Assembly: GCF_021648825.1 (NCBI RefSeq) | Contig: NZ_JAKJHS010000002.1 | Location: forward strand, 310,001-374,000 | Reading direction: 5' to 3' | Source: Rhizobium halophilum | GTDB lineage: Bacteria > Pseudomonadota > Alphaproteobacteria > Rhizobiales > Rhizobiaceae | DNA length: 64,000 nucleotides | Part shown: positions 43,059 through 54,256 of the stretch, in pieces | Layout: every line of letters starts with the position of its first letter | How positions within the stretch are numbered: the stretch's first letter is position 1 | Program-made: the position numbers and the translations under genes | The notes under the pieces: generated by a model | The model's input: the letters and a program-made list of their open reading frames with translations, nothing else | Databases searched by the model: none | Told to the model about the DNA's origin: nothing

Positions 43059-43931
43059 ATGGGACTGAACGGTCCAGCGAAAGTCGACGACGCGGTCGAC
43101 CTTGAAGGCGAGGGGCAGCTTCCCTCGCTCTTTTCGCATGCGCCTCAGTCCGTCGGGTTCAACAAGCTGAGGAAGCGCCTGCTGCGGCAGGTGCGCCAGG
43201 CGCTTGACGACTTCCAAATGCTGAAGGGCCAGAAGCGCTGGCTGATCGGCGTCTCCGGCGGCAAGGATTCCTACTCGCTGCTGGCGATCCTGATGGATCT
43301 CAAGTGGCGCGGCCTGCTGCCCGTCGAACTGATCGCCTGCAACCTGGACCAGGGACAGCCAAATTTTCCCAAGCACGTGCTGCCGGATTACCTGCGCTCG
43401 ATCGGCGTCGAGCATCGCATCGAATATCGCGACACCTATTCGATCGTGAAGGAGAAGGTGCCGGAAGGCGCGACCTATTGCTCGCTCTGTTCCAGGCTTC
43501 GCCGCGGCAACCTCTACCGCATTGCGCGGGAGGAAGGCTGTGATGCGCTGGTGCTCGGCCACCATCGCGAGGACATCCTCGAAACCTTCTTCATGAACTT
43601 CTTTCACGGCGGGCGTCTGGCGGGCATGCCGGCGAAGCTGCTGAACGACGAGGGCGATCTTTTCGTGCTGCGTCCTCTCGCCTACTGCGCGGAAGACGAT
43701 CTGGCGCGCTTCGCGGCCGCCATGGAGTTTCCGATCATCCCCTGCGACCTTTGCGGCTCGCAGGACGGCCTCCAGCGCAATGCGATGAAGGCGATGCTGG
43801 CCGAAATCGAGACGCGGATGCCGGGACGCAAGGATGCGATGCTGCGCGCGCTTGGCCACGTCAATCCGTCACATCTTCTCGATACTAGGCTCTTCGACTT
43901 CGCCGCGCTCGCGGCCGGACCCAATTCCTAA
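43059..43931 (+). CDS. ttcA: tRNA 2-thiocytidine(32) synthetase TtcA
   Basis: The 290-residue PP-loop protein has the ATP-binding [10 protein letters not shown], and the cysteine pairs [11 protein letters not shown] (positions near 145) and [14 protein letters not shown] that bind the Fe-S cluster. These identify TtcA, which thiolates cytidine 32 in some tRNAs. Together with alaS, 33 bases upstream, it may form a translation-related operon. It is cytoplasmic. Confidence 0.93.
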   Translation: MGLNGPAKVDDAVDLEGEGQLPSLFSHAPQSVGFNKLRKRLLRQVRQALDDFQMLKGQKRWLIGVSGGKDSYSLLAILMDLKWRGLLPVELIACNLDQGQPNFPKHVLPDYLRSIGVEHRIEYRDTYSIVKEKVPEGATYCSLCSRLRRGNLYRIAREEGCDALVLGHHREDILETFFMNFFHGGRLAGMPAKLLNDEGDLFVLRPLAYCAEDDLARFAAAMEFPIIPCDLCGSQDGLQRNAMKAMLAEIETRMPGRKDAMLRALGHVNPSHLLDTRLFDFAALAAGPNS

Positions 43932-43953
43932 TTGACCAATTCAGGTATCTTCG

Positions 43954-44778
43954 ATGTCTTTCCAACTCGACGTTTCCAAGATCGCCGACTGCCTGCGCGG
44001 CGCTGCCAAAGCCGAAATCCTTCCGCGTTTCCGTAAGCTCGGCAATGGCGACGTTCGATCGAAGAGCGAGCCGACCGATCTCGTAACGGAAGCAGATGTC
44101 GCGGCGGAACGGTACATCCGCAACGAACTCAGCACCTTGCTGCCGCAGGCGCTGTTCGTCGGCGAAGAGTCGGCTGCCGCCGATCCTGCCCTGTTGGGAC
44201 GGCTGGCGGACTCAGAACTCGCCGTGGTCGTGGATCCGGTCGACGGCACCTTCAACTTCGCTTCCGGCATTCCGGCCTTCGGCGTGATGGCCTCTGTCGT
44301 TTGGAGAGGCGAGACGGTCGCTGGCATCATCTATGACCCTATGGGAGATGACTGGCTAATCGCCGAAAAGGGCGCGGGTGCTTTCCTGCGGCGGCCGAAC
44401 GGGGAGGCGGTGCGGCTTCGCGTGGCCGCGCCGGCACCGCTGGAGGCGATGGTCGGGATGGCCTCGGCGGGCTACTTCTTCGGCGAGATGCGGGAACGTG
44501 TCATGTGCAACCTTGCGAAGGTGAGGATGGTCGCGAATTACCGCTGTGCCGCTCATGAATACCGCACCTTCGCCAGCGGGCACGTGCACTTCATCATGTA
44601 CAACAAGCTCATGCCTTGGGATCATCTTGCGGGCGCGCTTCTGGTGCAGGAGGCGGGTGGCTATGTCGCGCGCTTCGATGATGCTCCGTATCTTCCAAGC
44701 CATGTCGAGGGCGGGTTACTGGTTTCCACTGACAAAGATAGCTGGCAGATGCTGAGGCGGGAAATCCTGGAGATGTAA
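43954..44778 (+). CDS. Inositol monophosphatase family protein
   Basis: The 274-residue product has the family metal-binding motifs: FVGEESAAADPALLGR, VVDPVDGTFNFASGIPAF (DPVDGT) and MPWDHLAGALLVQEAGGYV (WDHLAG). It hydrolyses phosphate esters; the exact substrate (inositol phosphate, PAP or another) cannot be fixed from sequence. The ATG at 43954 starts the conserved region (SFQLDVSKIADCLRG). A terminator lies just downstream. Confidence 0.88.
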   Translation: MSFQLDVSKIADCLRGAAKAEILPRFRKLGNGDVRSKSEPTDLVTEADVAAERYIRNELSTLLPQALFVGEESAAADPALLGRLADSELAVVVDPVDGTFNFASGIPAFGVMASVVWRGETVAGIIYDPMGDDWLIAEKGAGAFLRRPNGEAVRLRVAAPAPLEAMVGMASAGYFFGEMRERVMCNLAKVRMVANYRCAAHEYRTFASGHVHFIMYNKLMPWDHLAGALLVQEAGGYVARFDDAPYLPSHVEGGLLVSTDKDSWQMLRREILEM

Positions 44779-44804
44779 AAGAAGGGCCCCGTGGGGCCCT
44801 TCTT
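44779..44804. terminator. Bidirectional terminator between the phosphatase and the MFS gene
   Basis: A 12-bp stem AAGAAGGGCCCC/GGGGCCCTTCTT with a GT loop lies between the convergent stop codons at 44778 and 44821. The stem is rich in A and T at its base on both strands (TTCTTC on +, CTTCTTTT on -). Confidence 0.85.
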
Positions 44805-44820
44805 CGTCAGTGTTGCATTA

Positions 44821-46068
44821 TCAAACGGGTGGATTCTGCGACCGGAACAGCTTGCCTCGCTCACCGATCAGCACGAAGACGAGACCGATGATCGACACCG
44901 CGAAAAAGCCCGCCACCATCGGCAAAGCGGTCCCGTCGTAGGCCTGGCCAATCATTGCCCCAATTGCTGCACCTCCAAAGGTTCCCATGAAGCCGAGAAC
45001 CGAAGAGGCGGTCCCAGCAACGTGTCCCAACGGTTCCATCGCAAGGGAATTGAAGTTCGAGCCGATCCAGCCGAACTGAAACATCGAAAGCGCGAAGAAT
45101 GACAAGAAAAGAAAGAATGGCATCGGCTGCGGGCCGAGAGCCTGCACGCACAACCAGACGAAATTGATGGCGATGAATCCGAGCAAGGACGCGTGCGACA
45201 ATCGCCGCATCCCGAAACGTCCCACCAGTGTCGCGTTGACGAAGGATGACAAGGCCATGAGTGCGCCTATTGCCGCAAAAGCCAGCGCAAACCAGGCGCC
45301 GAGGTCGTAGATGCCGACATAGACCTGCTGGGCGGAATTAATGAAGCCGAACAGGGCGCCGAAGATAAACATGCTGGCAATGGCGTAGCAGAGCGCAAGC
45401 CGGTTCGTCAGCACGATGCGGAAGCCGGTCAGCACACCGCCAACCGTCAATGGTCGAACATCTGTTGGGGAGAGTGTTTCCGGGATACGGACATACATCC
45501 AGATGCCGATTGCGGTCGCAACAACCGCCATGAACAGGAAGATCAGGTGCCAATCGCCAAAGAAGAGAATCACCTGGCCAGTGCCCGGCGCAATAACCGG
45601 CACCACCATGAAGACCATCATGATCAACGACATCACCTCGGCCATCGCGCGTCCGCCGTAGATGTCGCGGACAATCGAGATCGTGATGACGCGCATTGCA
45701 GCGGAGCCCACCCCCTGCAGGAAGCGCAGCGCGAGCAGGCCCCCGAAGGATGGGACGGCTACTGCGGCCAAGGAGGCAAGTACATAGACGACCAGCCCGA
45801 AAAGCATTGGGCGCCGGCGCCCGAAACGATCAGATATCGGTCCATAGGCGAGTTGAGATATACCGAAGCCAAACAGGTAGGCGGAAACCACGTACTGGCG
45901 GTGATTCTCGTTCTCTACGCCCAGGGCGGCGCCGATCTGCTGTAGGCCGGGGAGCATAATATCGATGGCTAGTGCGTTCAGCGCCATCAACGCTGCCATC
46001 AGCGCAATGAACTCAACCTTGCCCATCCCGCCGAGACGATCGACGGTGGCTTGTGAATGTATGGTCAC
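44821..46068 (-). CDS. MFS drug exporter, Bcr/CflA type
   Basis: The 415-residue protein has about 12 membrane helices. Motifs typical of the Bcr/CflA drug-resistance group are ALAIDIMLPGLQQIGAALGV, GISQLAYGPISDRFGRRRPM and the helix-5 APGTGQVILFFGDWHLIF. It probably exports toxic compounds. The GTG start at 46068 gives MTIHSQATVDRLG. It is separated from grxD by a terminator hairpin. Confidence 0.85.
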   Translation of the reverse strand: MTIHSQATVDRLGGMGKVEFIALMAALMALNALAIDIMLPGLQQIGAALGVENENHRQYVVSAYLFGFGISQLAYGPISDRFGRRRPMLFGLVVYVLASLAAVAVPSFGGLLALRFLQGVGSAAMRVITISIVRDIYGGRAMAEVMSLIMMVFMVVPVIAPGTGQVILFFGDWHLIFLFMAVVATAIGIWMYVRIPETLSPTDVRPLTVGGVLTGFRIVLTNRLALCYAIASMFIFGALFGFINSAQQVYVGIYDLGAWFALAFAAIGALMALSSFVNATLVGRFGMRRLSHASLLGFIAINFVWLCVQALGPQPMPFFLFLSFFALSMFQFGWIGSNFNSLAMEPLGHVAGTASSVLGFMGTFGGAAIGAMIGQAYDGTALPMVAGFFAVSIIGLVFVLIGERGKLFRSQNPPV

Positions 46069-46084
46069 GGCAAAAAATCCTGAA

Positions 46085-46118
46085 AAAGAAAGAGAAGGCG
46101 CCGGAACGCGGCGCCTTT
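46085..46118 (-). terminator. Rho-independent terminator after the glutaredoxin gene
   Basis: On the - strand AAGGCGCCG pairs with CGGCGCCTT (46095-46117) around a GTTC loop and is followed by CTCTTTCTTTTTCA. It lies about 30 bases past the grxD stop. Confidence 0.8.
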
Positions 46119-46148
46119 AAGATAGAAACGTCAAATGACAGGTCTAGA

Positions 46149-46484
46149 TCAGGCGGCGCCGCGAACGGTGATGCCTTTCTCAGAGAGGTGGCTCTGCAAC
46201 TCGCCGGACTGGAACATCTCGCGGACGATATCGCATCCGCCGACAAACTCGCCCTTGACGTAGAGTTGCGGGATGGTCGGCCAGTTGGAGTAGTCCTTGA
46301 TGCCCTGGCGAATCTCCTGGTCGGCCAGGACGTTGACGCCCTTGTAGTCGAGCCCGAGGTAATCGAGGATCTGCACCACCTGCCCGGAGAACCCGCATTG
46401 CGGGAACTGAGGCGTGCCTTTCATGAAGACGACCACATCGTTCGTCTTCACCTCGTTGTCGATGAATTCGTTTATTCCGCTCAT
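46149..46484 (-). CDS. grxD: CGFS-type monothiol glutaredoxin
   Basis: The 111-residue glutaredoxin has the monothiol active site [10 protein letters not shown] (C30), the glutathione-binding VFMKGTPQ, and [24 protein letters not shown] glutaredoxins carry [2Fe-2S] clusters and work with BolA proteins. A bolA gene lies 150 bases upstream in the same direction. AAGGATAGTGAC precedes the ATG. Confidence 0.95.
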   Translation of the reverse strand: MSGINEFIDNEVKTNDVVVFMKGTPQFPQCGFSGQVVQILDYLGLDYKGVNVLADQEIRQGIKDYSNWPTIPQLYVKGEFVGGCDIVREMFQSGELQSHLSEKGITVRGAA

Positions 46485-46634
46485 GTCACTATCCTTATCG
46501 ATCTGGGTTCAAGGTCCAGACTGGTTCGCGTTAAATAGCAACGTGAAATGCAGATATCCACCCGCTGCCGCTCATGTTGCCAATCAAATTCGCTGATGGA
46601 TGCCGCGGGCCGGTTGACGGATGGCCGGTTCCAG

Positions 46635-46868
46635 TCAATCTGGTGCCGAGGTCTGCAGGGCAAGTGCGTGCAGCACTCCTCCCATATTTCCCTTAAGCGC
46701 CTCGTATACCATTTGATGCTGCTGCACCCGCGTTTTGCCACGGAAGGCTTCTGCAACCACTTCGGCAGCATAGTGGTCTCCATCGCCGGCAAGGTCGCGG
46801 ATTGTCACCCTGGCGCCGGGTATGCCGGTTTTGATCAGGTCTTCAATGTCGCCGGGGTTCATAGGCAT
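46635..46868 (-). CDS. bolA: BolA family protein
   Basis: The 77-residue product has the BolA fold motifs GARVTIRDLAGDGDHYAAEV (in two blocks), FRGKTRVQQHQMVYEAL and the conserved histidine region ending in GNMGGVLHALAL. BolA proteins bind CGFS glutaredoxins through a shared [2Fe-2S] cluster and help Fe-S trafficking or iron sensing. GAGGAAG lies six bases before the ATG at 46868. grxD is the next gene on the same strand. Confidence 0.92.
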   Translation of the reverse strand: MPMNPGDIEDLIKTGIPGARVTIRDLAGDGDHYAAEVVAEAFRGKTRVQQHQMVYEALKGNMGGVLHALALQTSAPD

Positions 46869-47053
46869 CGTCTGTCTTCCTCTTTCTCGTCCCGACGCGA
46901 ATACGAGGCCGCGTCATGTGGAGAGTGCCTCAAAGGAGAGGCCGGGTCAAAGGGCTGAATCATGTCATTGGTCGACGGCTACCGGTCAGACGCCGCCACC
47001 GCAAGCCGCGCGGGGCGGAGGTCTTGCACCGCTGTCCGATGCCTTGCGGCAGG

Positions 47054-49261
<2,208 letters not shown>

Positions 49262-49489
49262 GATCTTCTCTGGCTGAGGTCGGCGTGTGGCCGTCTCTTT
49301 ACCCCAAGGGGGCAAAAGGCGCGACAGGAAAATTCCTGCTAGGCGTGCGACAATCTCCGCCGTGCAAGGTCCCGATGAGGCTCCCTTAGACGAAACAGTC
49401 GTCAGTGATCAGCCACCACCCGTCGATTCGGGGAGCGGCGAAGGGTTGTTCTGGAGACAAATGAGAGCAAGCCGCGACGGCGAGCCGCG

Positions 49490-49885
49490 TCAGCAGCCAG
49501 CGTTTCCTGCTGCCCACTTCAGGACGTCTCGCCTGATGCGTTCTCCAGCGCCGCCCTCCATCAGAGGACCGAAGGCATCAAGCTTTGCCGGATTCCCCTC
49601 CGCCTGCACCACGAGAGCCGGGAGAGCCTCTGGCCTATGCCGCGGGACCGCGAGGATTCGAGGACGACCGGAAAAGGAATTGAGCTCCGGGGCCAGGCGA
49701 TAGTCGGAGAATGTGCGATCGCCGGACTTGAACCAGCAGGTATTGGCGTTGAGTGCAACCCGTTCCATTGTGGGAAGCGCGTCACTGTTCAAGGTAGGAG
49801 CTGCGTGCTTGCCCGCCTGGCATCCGGCGACAACGAGCGGTGCCGCAACGACTGCGAACCAGCCGCGAAGGAAGGGTGACGTCAT
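49490..49885 (-). CDS. Hypothetical lipoprotein between purQ and purL
   Basis: The 131-residue product has a lipoprotein signal (LRGWFAVVAAPLVVAGC, lipobox VVAGC) and a mature part with NANTCWFKSGDRTFSDYRLA, ELNSFSGRPRILAVPR and LVVQAEGNPAKLDAFGPLM. I do not recognise a family. It shares strand and spacing (53 bases) with purQ. The frame is open much further upstream, over purQ, but only the ATG at 49885 fits a lipoprotein. Confidence 0.68.
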   Translation of the reverse strand: MTSPFLRGWFAVVAAPLVVAGCQAGKHAAPTLNSDALPTMERVALNANTCWFKSGDRTFSDYRLAPELNSFSGRPRILAVPRHRPEALPALVVQAEGNPAKLDAFGPLMEGGAGERIRRDVLKWAAGNAGC

Positions 49886-49938
49886 GGCGAAAATCCAATG
49901 TGCGAGCCGGTTTGCGGCGGCCTGATCCTGAGATCCAG

Positions 49939-50610
49939 TCAGGCGGCCACAGCGTCTAGAGCCGATGCGAAGATTCCGCGCCCGTCGGTTCCGCCATGGG
50001 CAGCCTCGATGAGGTTTTCCGGATGCGGCATCATGCCGAGCACGTTGCCCCTGGCGTTGATGACTCCGGCTATGTCGCTCAGCGAGCCGTTTGGATTGGT
50101 GCCGGCGGCGTAGCGGAAGACGATCTGCCGGTTGTCTTCCATCGACTTGAACGTCTCTTCGTCGACGAAATAATTGCCGTCGTGATGGGCGACCGGGCAA
50201 CGGATGACTTCCCTTTCGGTATAGGTGCGGGTGAAGGCGGTATCGGCATTCACGACCTCTAGCAGAACTTCCTTGCAGACGAAGCGCAGCGATGTGTTGC
50301 GCATCAGCGCACCAGGAAGAAGTCCAGCCTCCACAAGGATCTGAAAGCCGTTGCAGACGCCGAGCACCTTGACGCCCTGTTCAGCCTTGCGACGGATGGC
50401 ATCCATCACCGGCATCCGCGCGGCAATGGCGCCGCAGCGGAGATAATCGCCGTAGGAGAAACCGCCTGGGATGACGATCAAGTCGACATCCGGGATTTCG
50501 GTTTGCGTTTGCCAGACGGTCACCGGGGCGTGGCCGGATATCTTGGTAAGGGCATCGACCATGTCGCGGTCACGATTGAGGCCGGGAAGCTGAACGACTG
50601 CGGATTTCAT
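49939..50610 (-). CDS. purQ: Phosphoribosylformylglycinamidine synthase, glutaminase subunit
   Basis: The 223-residue class I glutamine amidotransferase has [18 protein letters not shown], the nucleophile in [19 protein letters not shown] (C of GVCNG) and the C-terminal [18 protein letters not shown] with catalytic His and Glu. It supplies ammonia to PurL. The ATG overlaps the stop of the coiled-coil gene by four bases (ATGA), so the two are coupled. Confidence 0.96.
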   Translation of the reverse strand: MKSAVVQLPGLNRDRDMVDALTKISGHAPVTVWQTQTEIPDVDLIVIPGGFSYGDYLRCGAIAARMPVMDAIRRKAEQGVKVLGVCNGFQILVEAGLLPGALMRNTSLRFVCKEVLLEVVNADTAFTRTYTEREVIRCPVAHHDGNYFVDEETFKSMEDNRQIVFRYAAGTNPNGSLSDIAGVINARGNVLGMMPHPENLIEAAHGGTDGRGIFASALDAVAA

Positions 50611-50864
50611 GGGTGTGGTTCAAACCTTGCTTGCGCTTCCTGAAGCTCTCGGAGTTCAAGACGGGTTTCGATTCGGTCAAGACGCTGATCCACGCGATCA
50701 AGTCGCATATAGATCCGGTGGGTGTCCATCTGCATCGCAGCGACGCTGCCGCGAAGGCTGCTCAGTTCGGTCTTGGTGCTCGTCACGTCAAACTTCAGTG
50801 AGCCGATGTCGCTCTGCATCTTTTTCAGAAGCTCGTACATCAGTTCGTTCGTGACTTCGGTCAC
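50607..50864 (-). CDS. Small coiled-coil protein in the purine operon
   Basis: The 85-residue product is predicted helical throughout, with heptad-like spacing: [38 protein letters not shown] and [20 protein letters not shown]. It resembles small hypothetical proteins found at this position in rhizobia. It starts 18 bases after purS and overlaps purQ by four bases (ATGA), so it is co-translated with purine synthase genes. No function can be assigned. Confidence 0.7.
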   Translation of the reverse strand: MTEVTNELMYELLKKMQSDIGSLKFDVTSTKTELSSLRGSVAAMQMDTHRIYMRLDRVDQRLDRIETRLELRELQEAQARFEPHP

Positions 50865-50882
50865 TGCAACTCTCCAAGACCC

Positions 50883-51125
50883 TCAGTCGAGGGCAATACT
50901 ATAATTCTCAATCACCGTGTTCGCCAGAAGCTTCTCGCACATCGCCTTGATGTCGGCTTCCGCCTTGGTGCGGTCGCTTCCTTCGATCTCAAGGTCGAAG
51001 ACTTTGCCTTGGCGGACGTGGCCGACCCCGTCGAAGCCGAGGCTGGAGAGCGCCCCTTCGATGGCCTTCCCTTGAGGATCCAGAACGCCGTTCTTCAGCG
51101 TCACCGTAACCCGTGCCTTCATCAC
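50883..51125 (-). CDS. purS: Phosphoribosylformylglycinamidine synthase subunit PurS
   Basis: The 80-residue protein has the usual PurS start KARVTVTLKNGVLDPQGKAI, then VGHVRQGKVFDLEIEG and MCEKLLANTVIENYSI. It bridges PurQ and PurL and channels ammonia. purC lies 16 bases upstream and the coiled-coil gene 18 bases downstream, all on the same strand. Confidence 0.94.
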   Translation of the reverse strand: MMKARVTVTLKNGVLDPQGKAIEGALSSLGFDGVGHVRQGKVFDLEIEGSDRTKAEADIKAMCEKLLANTVIENYSIALD

Positions 51126-51141
51126 TTAAGTCCCCTGTTTG

Positions 51142-51906
51142 TTACTTCACCAGCACCGGGCCCGTGCCGCGGATCGGTTCGTTTTCGTTGATGATCCCGA
51201 GCCGGCGCGCGACCTCGGAATAGGCCTCGACCAGCCCCCCCATGTCACGGCGGAAGCGGTCCTTGTCCATCTTTTCGTTGGTTTCGATGTCCCAGAGGCG
51301 GCAGCTGTCCGGTGAGATCTCGTCGGCCAATATAATGCGCATCATGTCACCCTCATAAAGGCGACCGCATTCGATCTTGAAGTCGACGAGTTGGATGCCG
51401 ACGCCAAGGAAGAGCCCCGAGAGGAAGTCATTGACGCGGATGGCGAGGGCCATGATGTCGTCTAGCTCGGCCGGGTTGGCCCACCCGAAGGCCGTGATGT
51501 GCTCTTCGGAGACCATCGGATCGTTAAGCTGGTCGGACTTGTAGTAGAACTCGATGATGGATCGCGGGAGAACGGTGCCCTCCTCAATCCCCAGACGGGT
51601 CGACAGCGAGCCGGCGGCGACATTGCGGACGACAACCTCAAGCGGGATCATCTCCACTTCCTTGATCAGTTGCTCGCGCATGTTGAGGCGACGGATGAAA
51701 TGCGTCGGGATGCCGATCTTGTTGAGGTGCGTGAAGACGTATTCGGAAATACGATTGTTCAACACGCCCTTGCCGTCGATGATGTCGTGCTTCTTCTTGT
51801 TGAAGGCGGTGGCATCATCCTTGAAGAACTGGATAAGCGTGCCGGGCTCGGGACCTTCATACAGGATCTTTGCCTTGCCCTCGTAAATACGGCGGCGACG
51901 GTTCAT
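51142..51906 (-). CDS. purC: SAICAR synthetase
   Basis: The 254-residue enzyme couples CAIR and aspartate in purine synthesis. Signatures: [40 protein letters not shown] (in two blocks), [18 protein letters not shown] and [33 protein letters not shown] (in two blocks). The ATG at 51906 gives [13 protein letters not shown]. It is the first gene of the purC-purS-orf-purQ cluster. Confidence 0.97.
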   Translation of the reverse strand: MNRRRRIYEGKAKILYEGPEPGTLIQFFKDDATAFNKKKHDIIDGKGVLNNRISEYVFTHLNKIGIPTHFIRRLNMREQLIKEVEMIPLEVVVRNVAAGSLSTRLGIEEGTVLPRSIIEFYYKSDQLNDPMVSEEHITAFGWANPAELDDIMALAIRVNDFLSGLFLGVGIQLVDFKIECGRLYEGDMMRIILADEISPDSCRLWDIETNEKMDKDRFRRDMGGLVEAYSEVARRLGIINENEPIRGTGPVLVK

Positions 51907-52239
51907 GTCAAAATGTCTCGTTGTTGGCGCCTCATTGGCGCAGTGGAATATCGCTTGTGCGGTCCCTTAACGGAAAAGAACTAAATTCACAATGACGGCG
52001 CCTCTCCTCCTTCACGCGTGTTCGTCGCTGGATTTGGATCATGGCGAACACGTAGGGGTTCGGGATAGGCAGTGGGAGAAAGCATCTGCCTGCCGCTGCC
52101 GCCGAACCCGGTAATGGACGGCGATTGCGTCACCATTTCGACGGTCGACGATGCGACCGGTACTTGATGTAGCGCATTGCATCTTCCAGCCCATTTTGGT
52201 TTATGATCGCTTCCACAACCGATAGCGGGAGATCAGATA
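51907..52239. other. 333-base divergent intergenic region
   Basis: Promoters for purC (leftward) and the zeta subunit gene (rightward) must lie here. A long imperfect hairpin spans 52056-52109: the outer arms GGGTTCGG and CCGAACCC and inner arms GGCAG and CTGCC. It might be a structured RNA or an attenuator, but I recognise no known class and see no ORF with support. GCGGGAGATCAGATA before 52240 is the Shine-Dalgarno of the zeta gene. Confidence 0.5.
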
Positions 52240-52548
52240 ATGACCAGCATGAACGATCGCGAGCGCGCCTTTGAGAACAGGTACGCGCTTGACGAAGAGC
52301 AGAAGTTCAAGGCGATCGTACGCCGCAACAAGGCACTGGGCCGTTGGGCTGCAGAACTGCTCGGGCGTGAGCCGGAAGCCTATGCCGCGGAAGTGGTCGA
52401 GGCGGATTTCCAGGAGGCCGGGGACGAGGATGTGTTCCGGAAACTGCGTGCAGATCTAGATGCAGGCGGCGTCTCTGTTTCCGATGAGGAAATCCGTCAG
52501 AAGATGTTTGCGTACTTGCAGGACGCGGTAGCGGAACTGGCCCGCTAA
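52240..52548 (+). CDS. ATP synthase inhibitor subunit zeta (DUF1476)
   Basis: The 102-residue product is a DUF1476 protein, RERAFENRYALDEEQKFKAI, RRNKALGRWAAELLG and EIRQKMFAYLQDAVAEL. In Paracoccus the family member binds F1-ATPase and blocks ATP hydrolysis. Its N-terminal inhibitory helix is present. No ATP synthase gene lies nearby, as is usual. GGGAGA lies eight bases before ATG 52240; MNDRE at 52249 is a possible alternative. Confidence 0.85.
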   Translation: MTSMNDRERAFENRYALDEEQKFKAIVRRNKALGRWAAELLGREPEAYAAEVVEADFQEAGDEDVFRKLRADLDAGGVSVSDEEIRQKMFAYLQDAVAELAR

Positions 52549-52568
52549 CTTCAGATGTACGACAGAAG

Positions 52569-52600
52569 GAAAGCCCGTCCCGTTGGCACGGGCTTTCCTG
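52569..52600 (+). terminator. Rho-independent terminator after the zeta subunit gene
   Basis: AAAGCCCGT at 52570-52578 pairs with ACGGGCTTT at 52588-52596 across a nine-base loop. The T-rich tail is short (TTTCC), but the stem is strong and lies 21 bases past the stop codon. It also ends close to the convergent hydrolase gene at 52615. Confidence 0.7.
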
Positions 52601-52614
52601 CTATAAGACGGGCC

Positions 52615-53169
52615 TCACGGCTGAAGGCGCGCCAGGAACTGCGCGAAGACCATCGTACCCTCCGGCCAAGGCCCGAATCCCGCTTCGGCATTGATATGTC
52701 CCGCTTCGCCGGCGTCGATCAGCGGAGATCCCCAAGTATTGGCAATCTCGTCCGCATGTTCGAACGAGCCGAAAGGGTCGTTGCGGCTTGCAATGGTCAG
52801 CGTCGGGAAGGGCAGGGGGTCTCGGGGATAGGGCCCGAAACTCATCAGATGGCGAGGGCGGATCGCGGGATTGTCCACCTCCGGAGGCGCGACGAAGAAG
52901 GCGCCTGCGACCTTTTTCTCGAAAAGCGGGATAGCGTGGATTGCCGAAGGTATGCCGAGCGAGTGAGCGACCAGCACGACCGGCCGCGTCGAAGCATTGA
53001 CCTCTTCTGCCACGCGCGCCACCCAGTCTTCGCGCACCGGCTTGGACCATTCGGCCTGCTCGACGCGGCGTGCGGAAGAGAGCTTTGCCTCCCACCGGCT
53101 CTGCCAGTGGTCCGGTCCCGAGTTGGTGTACCCTGGGATGATGAGAATATCGGCTTCGGATGCTTTCAT
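52615..53169 (-). CDS. RBBP9/YdeN family alpha/beta hydrolase
   Basis: The 184-residue protein matches the RBBP9/YdeN group: LIIPGYTNSGPDHWQSRWEA near the start, the nucleophile in VVLVAHSLGIPSAIHAI, the acid in TIASRNDPFGSFEHA, and the histidine in DAGEAGHINAEAGFGPWP. It is a putative cytoplasmic serine hydrolase with unknown substrate. I placed the start at ATG 53169, which begins the family; the frame is open to 53490. Confidence 0.83.
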   Translation of the reverse strand: MKASEADILIIPGYTNSGPDHWQSRWEAKLSSARRVEQAEWSKPVREDWVARVAEEVNASTRPVVLVAHSLGIPSAIHAIPLFEKKVAGAFFVAPPEVDNPAIRPRHLMSFGPYPRDPLPFPTLTIASRNDPFGSFEHADEIANTWGSPLIDAGEAGHINAEAGFGPWPEGTMVFAQFLARLQP

Positions 53170-53394
53170 AGCCGCGATTTCGGAAATCGAGCCTGCGAAG
53201 TCAAGGATAAGGCGACAGGGAGTGCGTAATTTGATAGACTTCCAGCCAGGTCGGCAGGGCCTCTGTGCCAGCACCGTGCCCACCGCCTCAGACAGACGAA
53301 ACCATGTGCCAAGCGGCTTTTGCCGCCGCTGCAATGCCGGTTCTGTTTCTTTCGCATTGATGCATTGCAGCCTGCCCGATGAGGAGAGAGTGCA

Positions 53395-54186
53395 ATGGCA
53401 GGATTTCATGTCATGGCTGGAGGAGAAGGTGTTCTCGTCCGCCCCGCTATCCGTAAGATTCGCGTTGCAGACGTATTCGAGGCGCTGCAACTTGGCCTTT
53501 CGGACTTCAACCGAAAACCGTCACACTACGCTTTCCTGGGGCTGATCTACCCGCTGGTCGGGGTGATCCTGACCCTATGGAGCACGGGCGCCAACCTGTT
53601 GCCGCTGCTCTATCCACTTGCGTCTGGTTTTGCGCTTATTGGCCCACTGGCAGCGCTGGGGCTCTACGAGATCAGTCGCAGGCAGGAGCGGGGAGAGGAT
53701 TCGTCTTGGCGTCATGCCCTGACCGTCTTCCGTTCGCCGGCGCTGCCCTCGATCATGGCTGCCGGGGCGCTGTTGTTTGCCCTTTTCATCGCATGGCTTC
53801 TCGCGGCCCAAGCCATCTACGTCTACCACTTCGGAGAAGCCGAGCCGGCTTCTATTTCGTCCTTCCTGACGAACCTCGTGACGACGGAAGGCGGGGGGCA
53901 GGTCATTCTGTGGGGCAATCTGGTGGGCTTTGTTTTCGCCGTGGTGGTGCTAGCGACGTCGGTCGTGACATTCCCGCTGCTGCTTGACCGAGACCTCGGC
54001 GCTGCGGCCGCGGTGGATGCCAGCATTCGGGCAACGCTCGCCAATCCCATACCTGTGGGGCTGTGGGGCGCGATTGTCGCGGCGCTGCTTTTCATTGCCA
54101 GCGTACCGCTTTTTGCGGGGCTCGTGGTGGTGATGCCGATCCTCGGCCACGCCACCTGGCACCTGTATCGGAAGCTTGTCCGCTAG
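53395..54186 (+). CDS. DUF2189 membrane protein
   Basis: The 263-residue protein has about six membrane helices (HYAFLGLIYPLVGVILTLWS, PLLYPLASGFALIGPLAALG, AAGALLFALFIAWLLAAQ, LVGFVFAVVVLATSVVTFPL, VGLWGAIVAALLFIASVPLF). The N-terminal RVADVFEALQLGLSDFNRKP is typical of DUF2189, annotated as a cytochrome c oxidase subunit I-related family of unknown function. It converges with purB. Confidence 0.78.
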   Translation: MAGFHVMAGGEGVLVRPAIRKIRVADVFEALQLGLSDFNRKPSHYAFLGLIYPLVGVILTLWSTGANLLPLLYPLASGFALIGPLAALGLYEISRRQERGEDSSWRHALTVFRSPALPSIMAAGALLFALFIAWLLAAQAIYVYHFGEAEPASISSFLTNLVTTEGGGQVILWGNLVGFVFAVVVLATSVVTFPLLLDRDLGAAAAVDASIRATLANPIPVGLWGAIVAALLFIASVPLFAGLVVVMPILGHATWHLYRKLVR

Positions 54187-54208
54187 CGGATCGTGTCGCG
54201 GTATAAGA

Positions 54209-54234
54209 AGCGCCGCCGCTTGTCCGGCGGCGCC
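54209..54234. terminator. Hairpin between the DUF2189 gene and purB
   Basis: GCGCCGCC/GGCGGCGC (54210-54233) forms an eight-base GC-rich stem between two convergent genes. On the - strand it is followed by TTCTTAT, a weak T-tract, so it could end purB transcription; the + side has only CTGCTCT. Confidence 0.6.
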
Positions 54235-54256
54235 TGCTCTATCATGGCTTCCCAGT

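Noticed and set aside
49886..50200. Upstream extension of the lipoprotein frame over purQ
   Set aside because: It would read purQ out of frame and lose the lipoprotein signal; the ATG at 49885 is enough.
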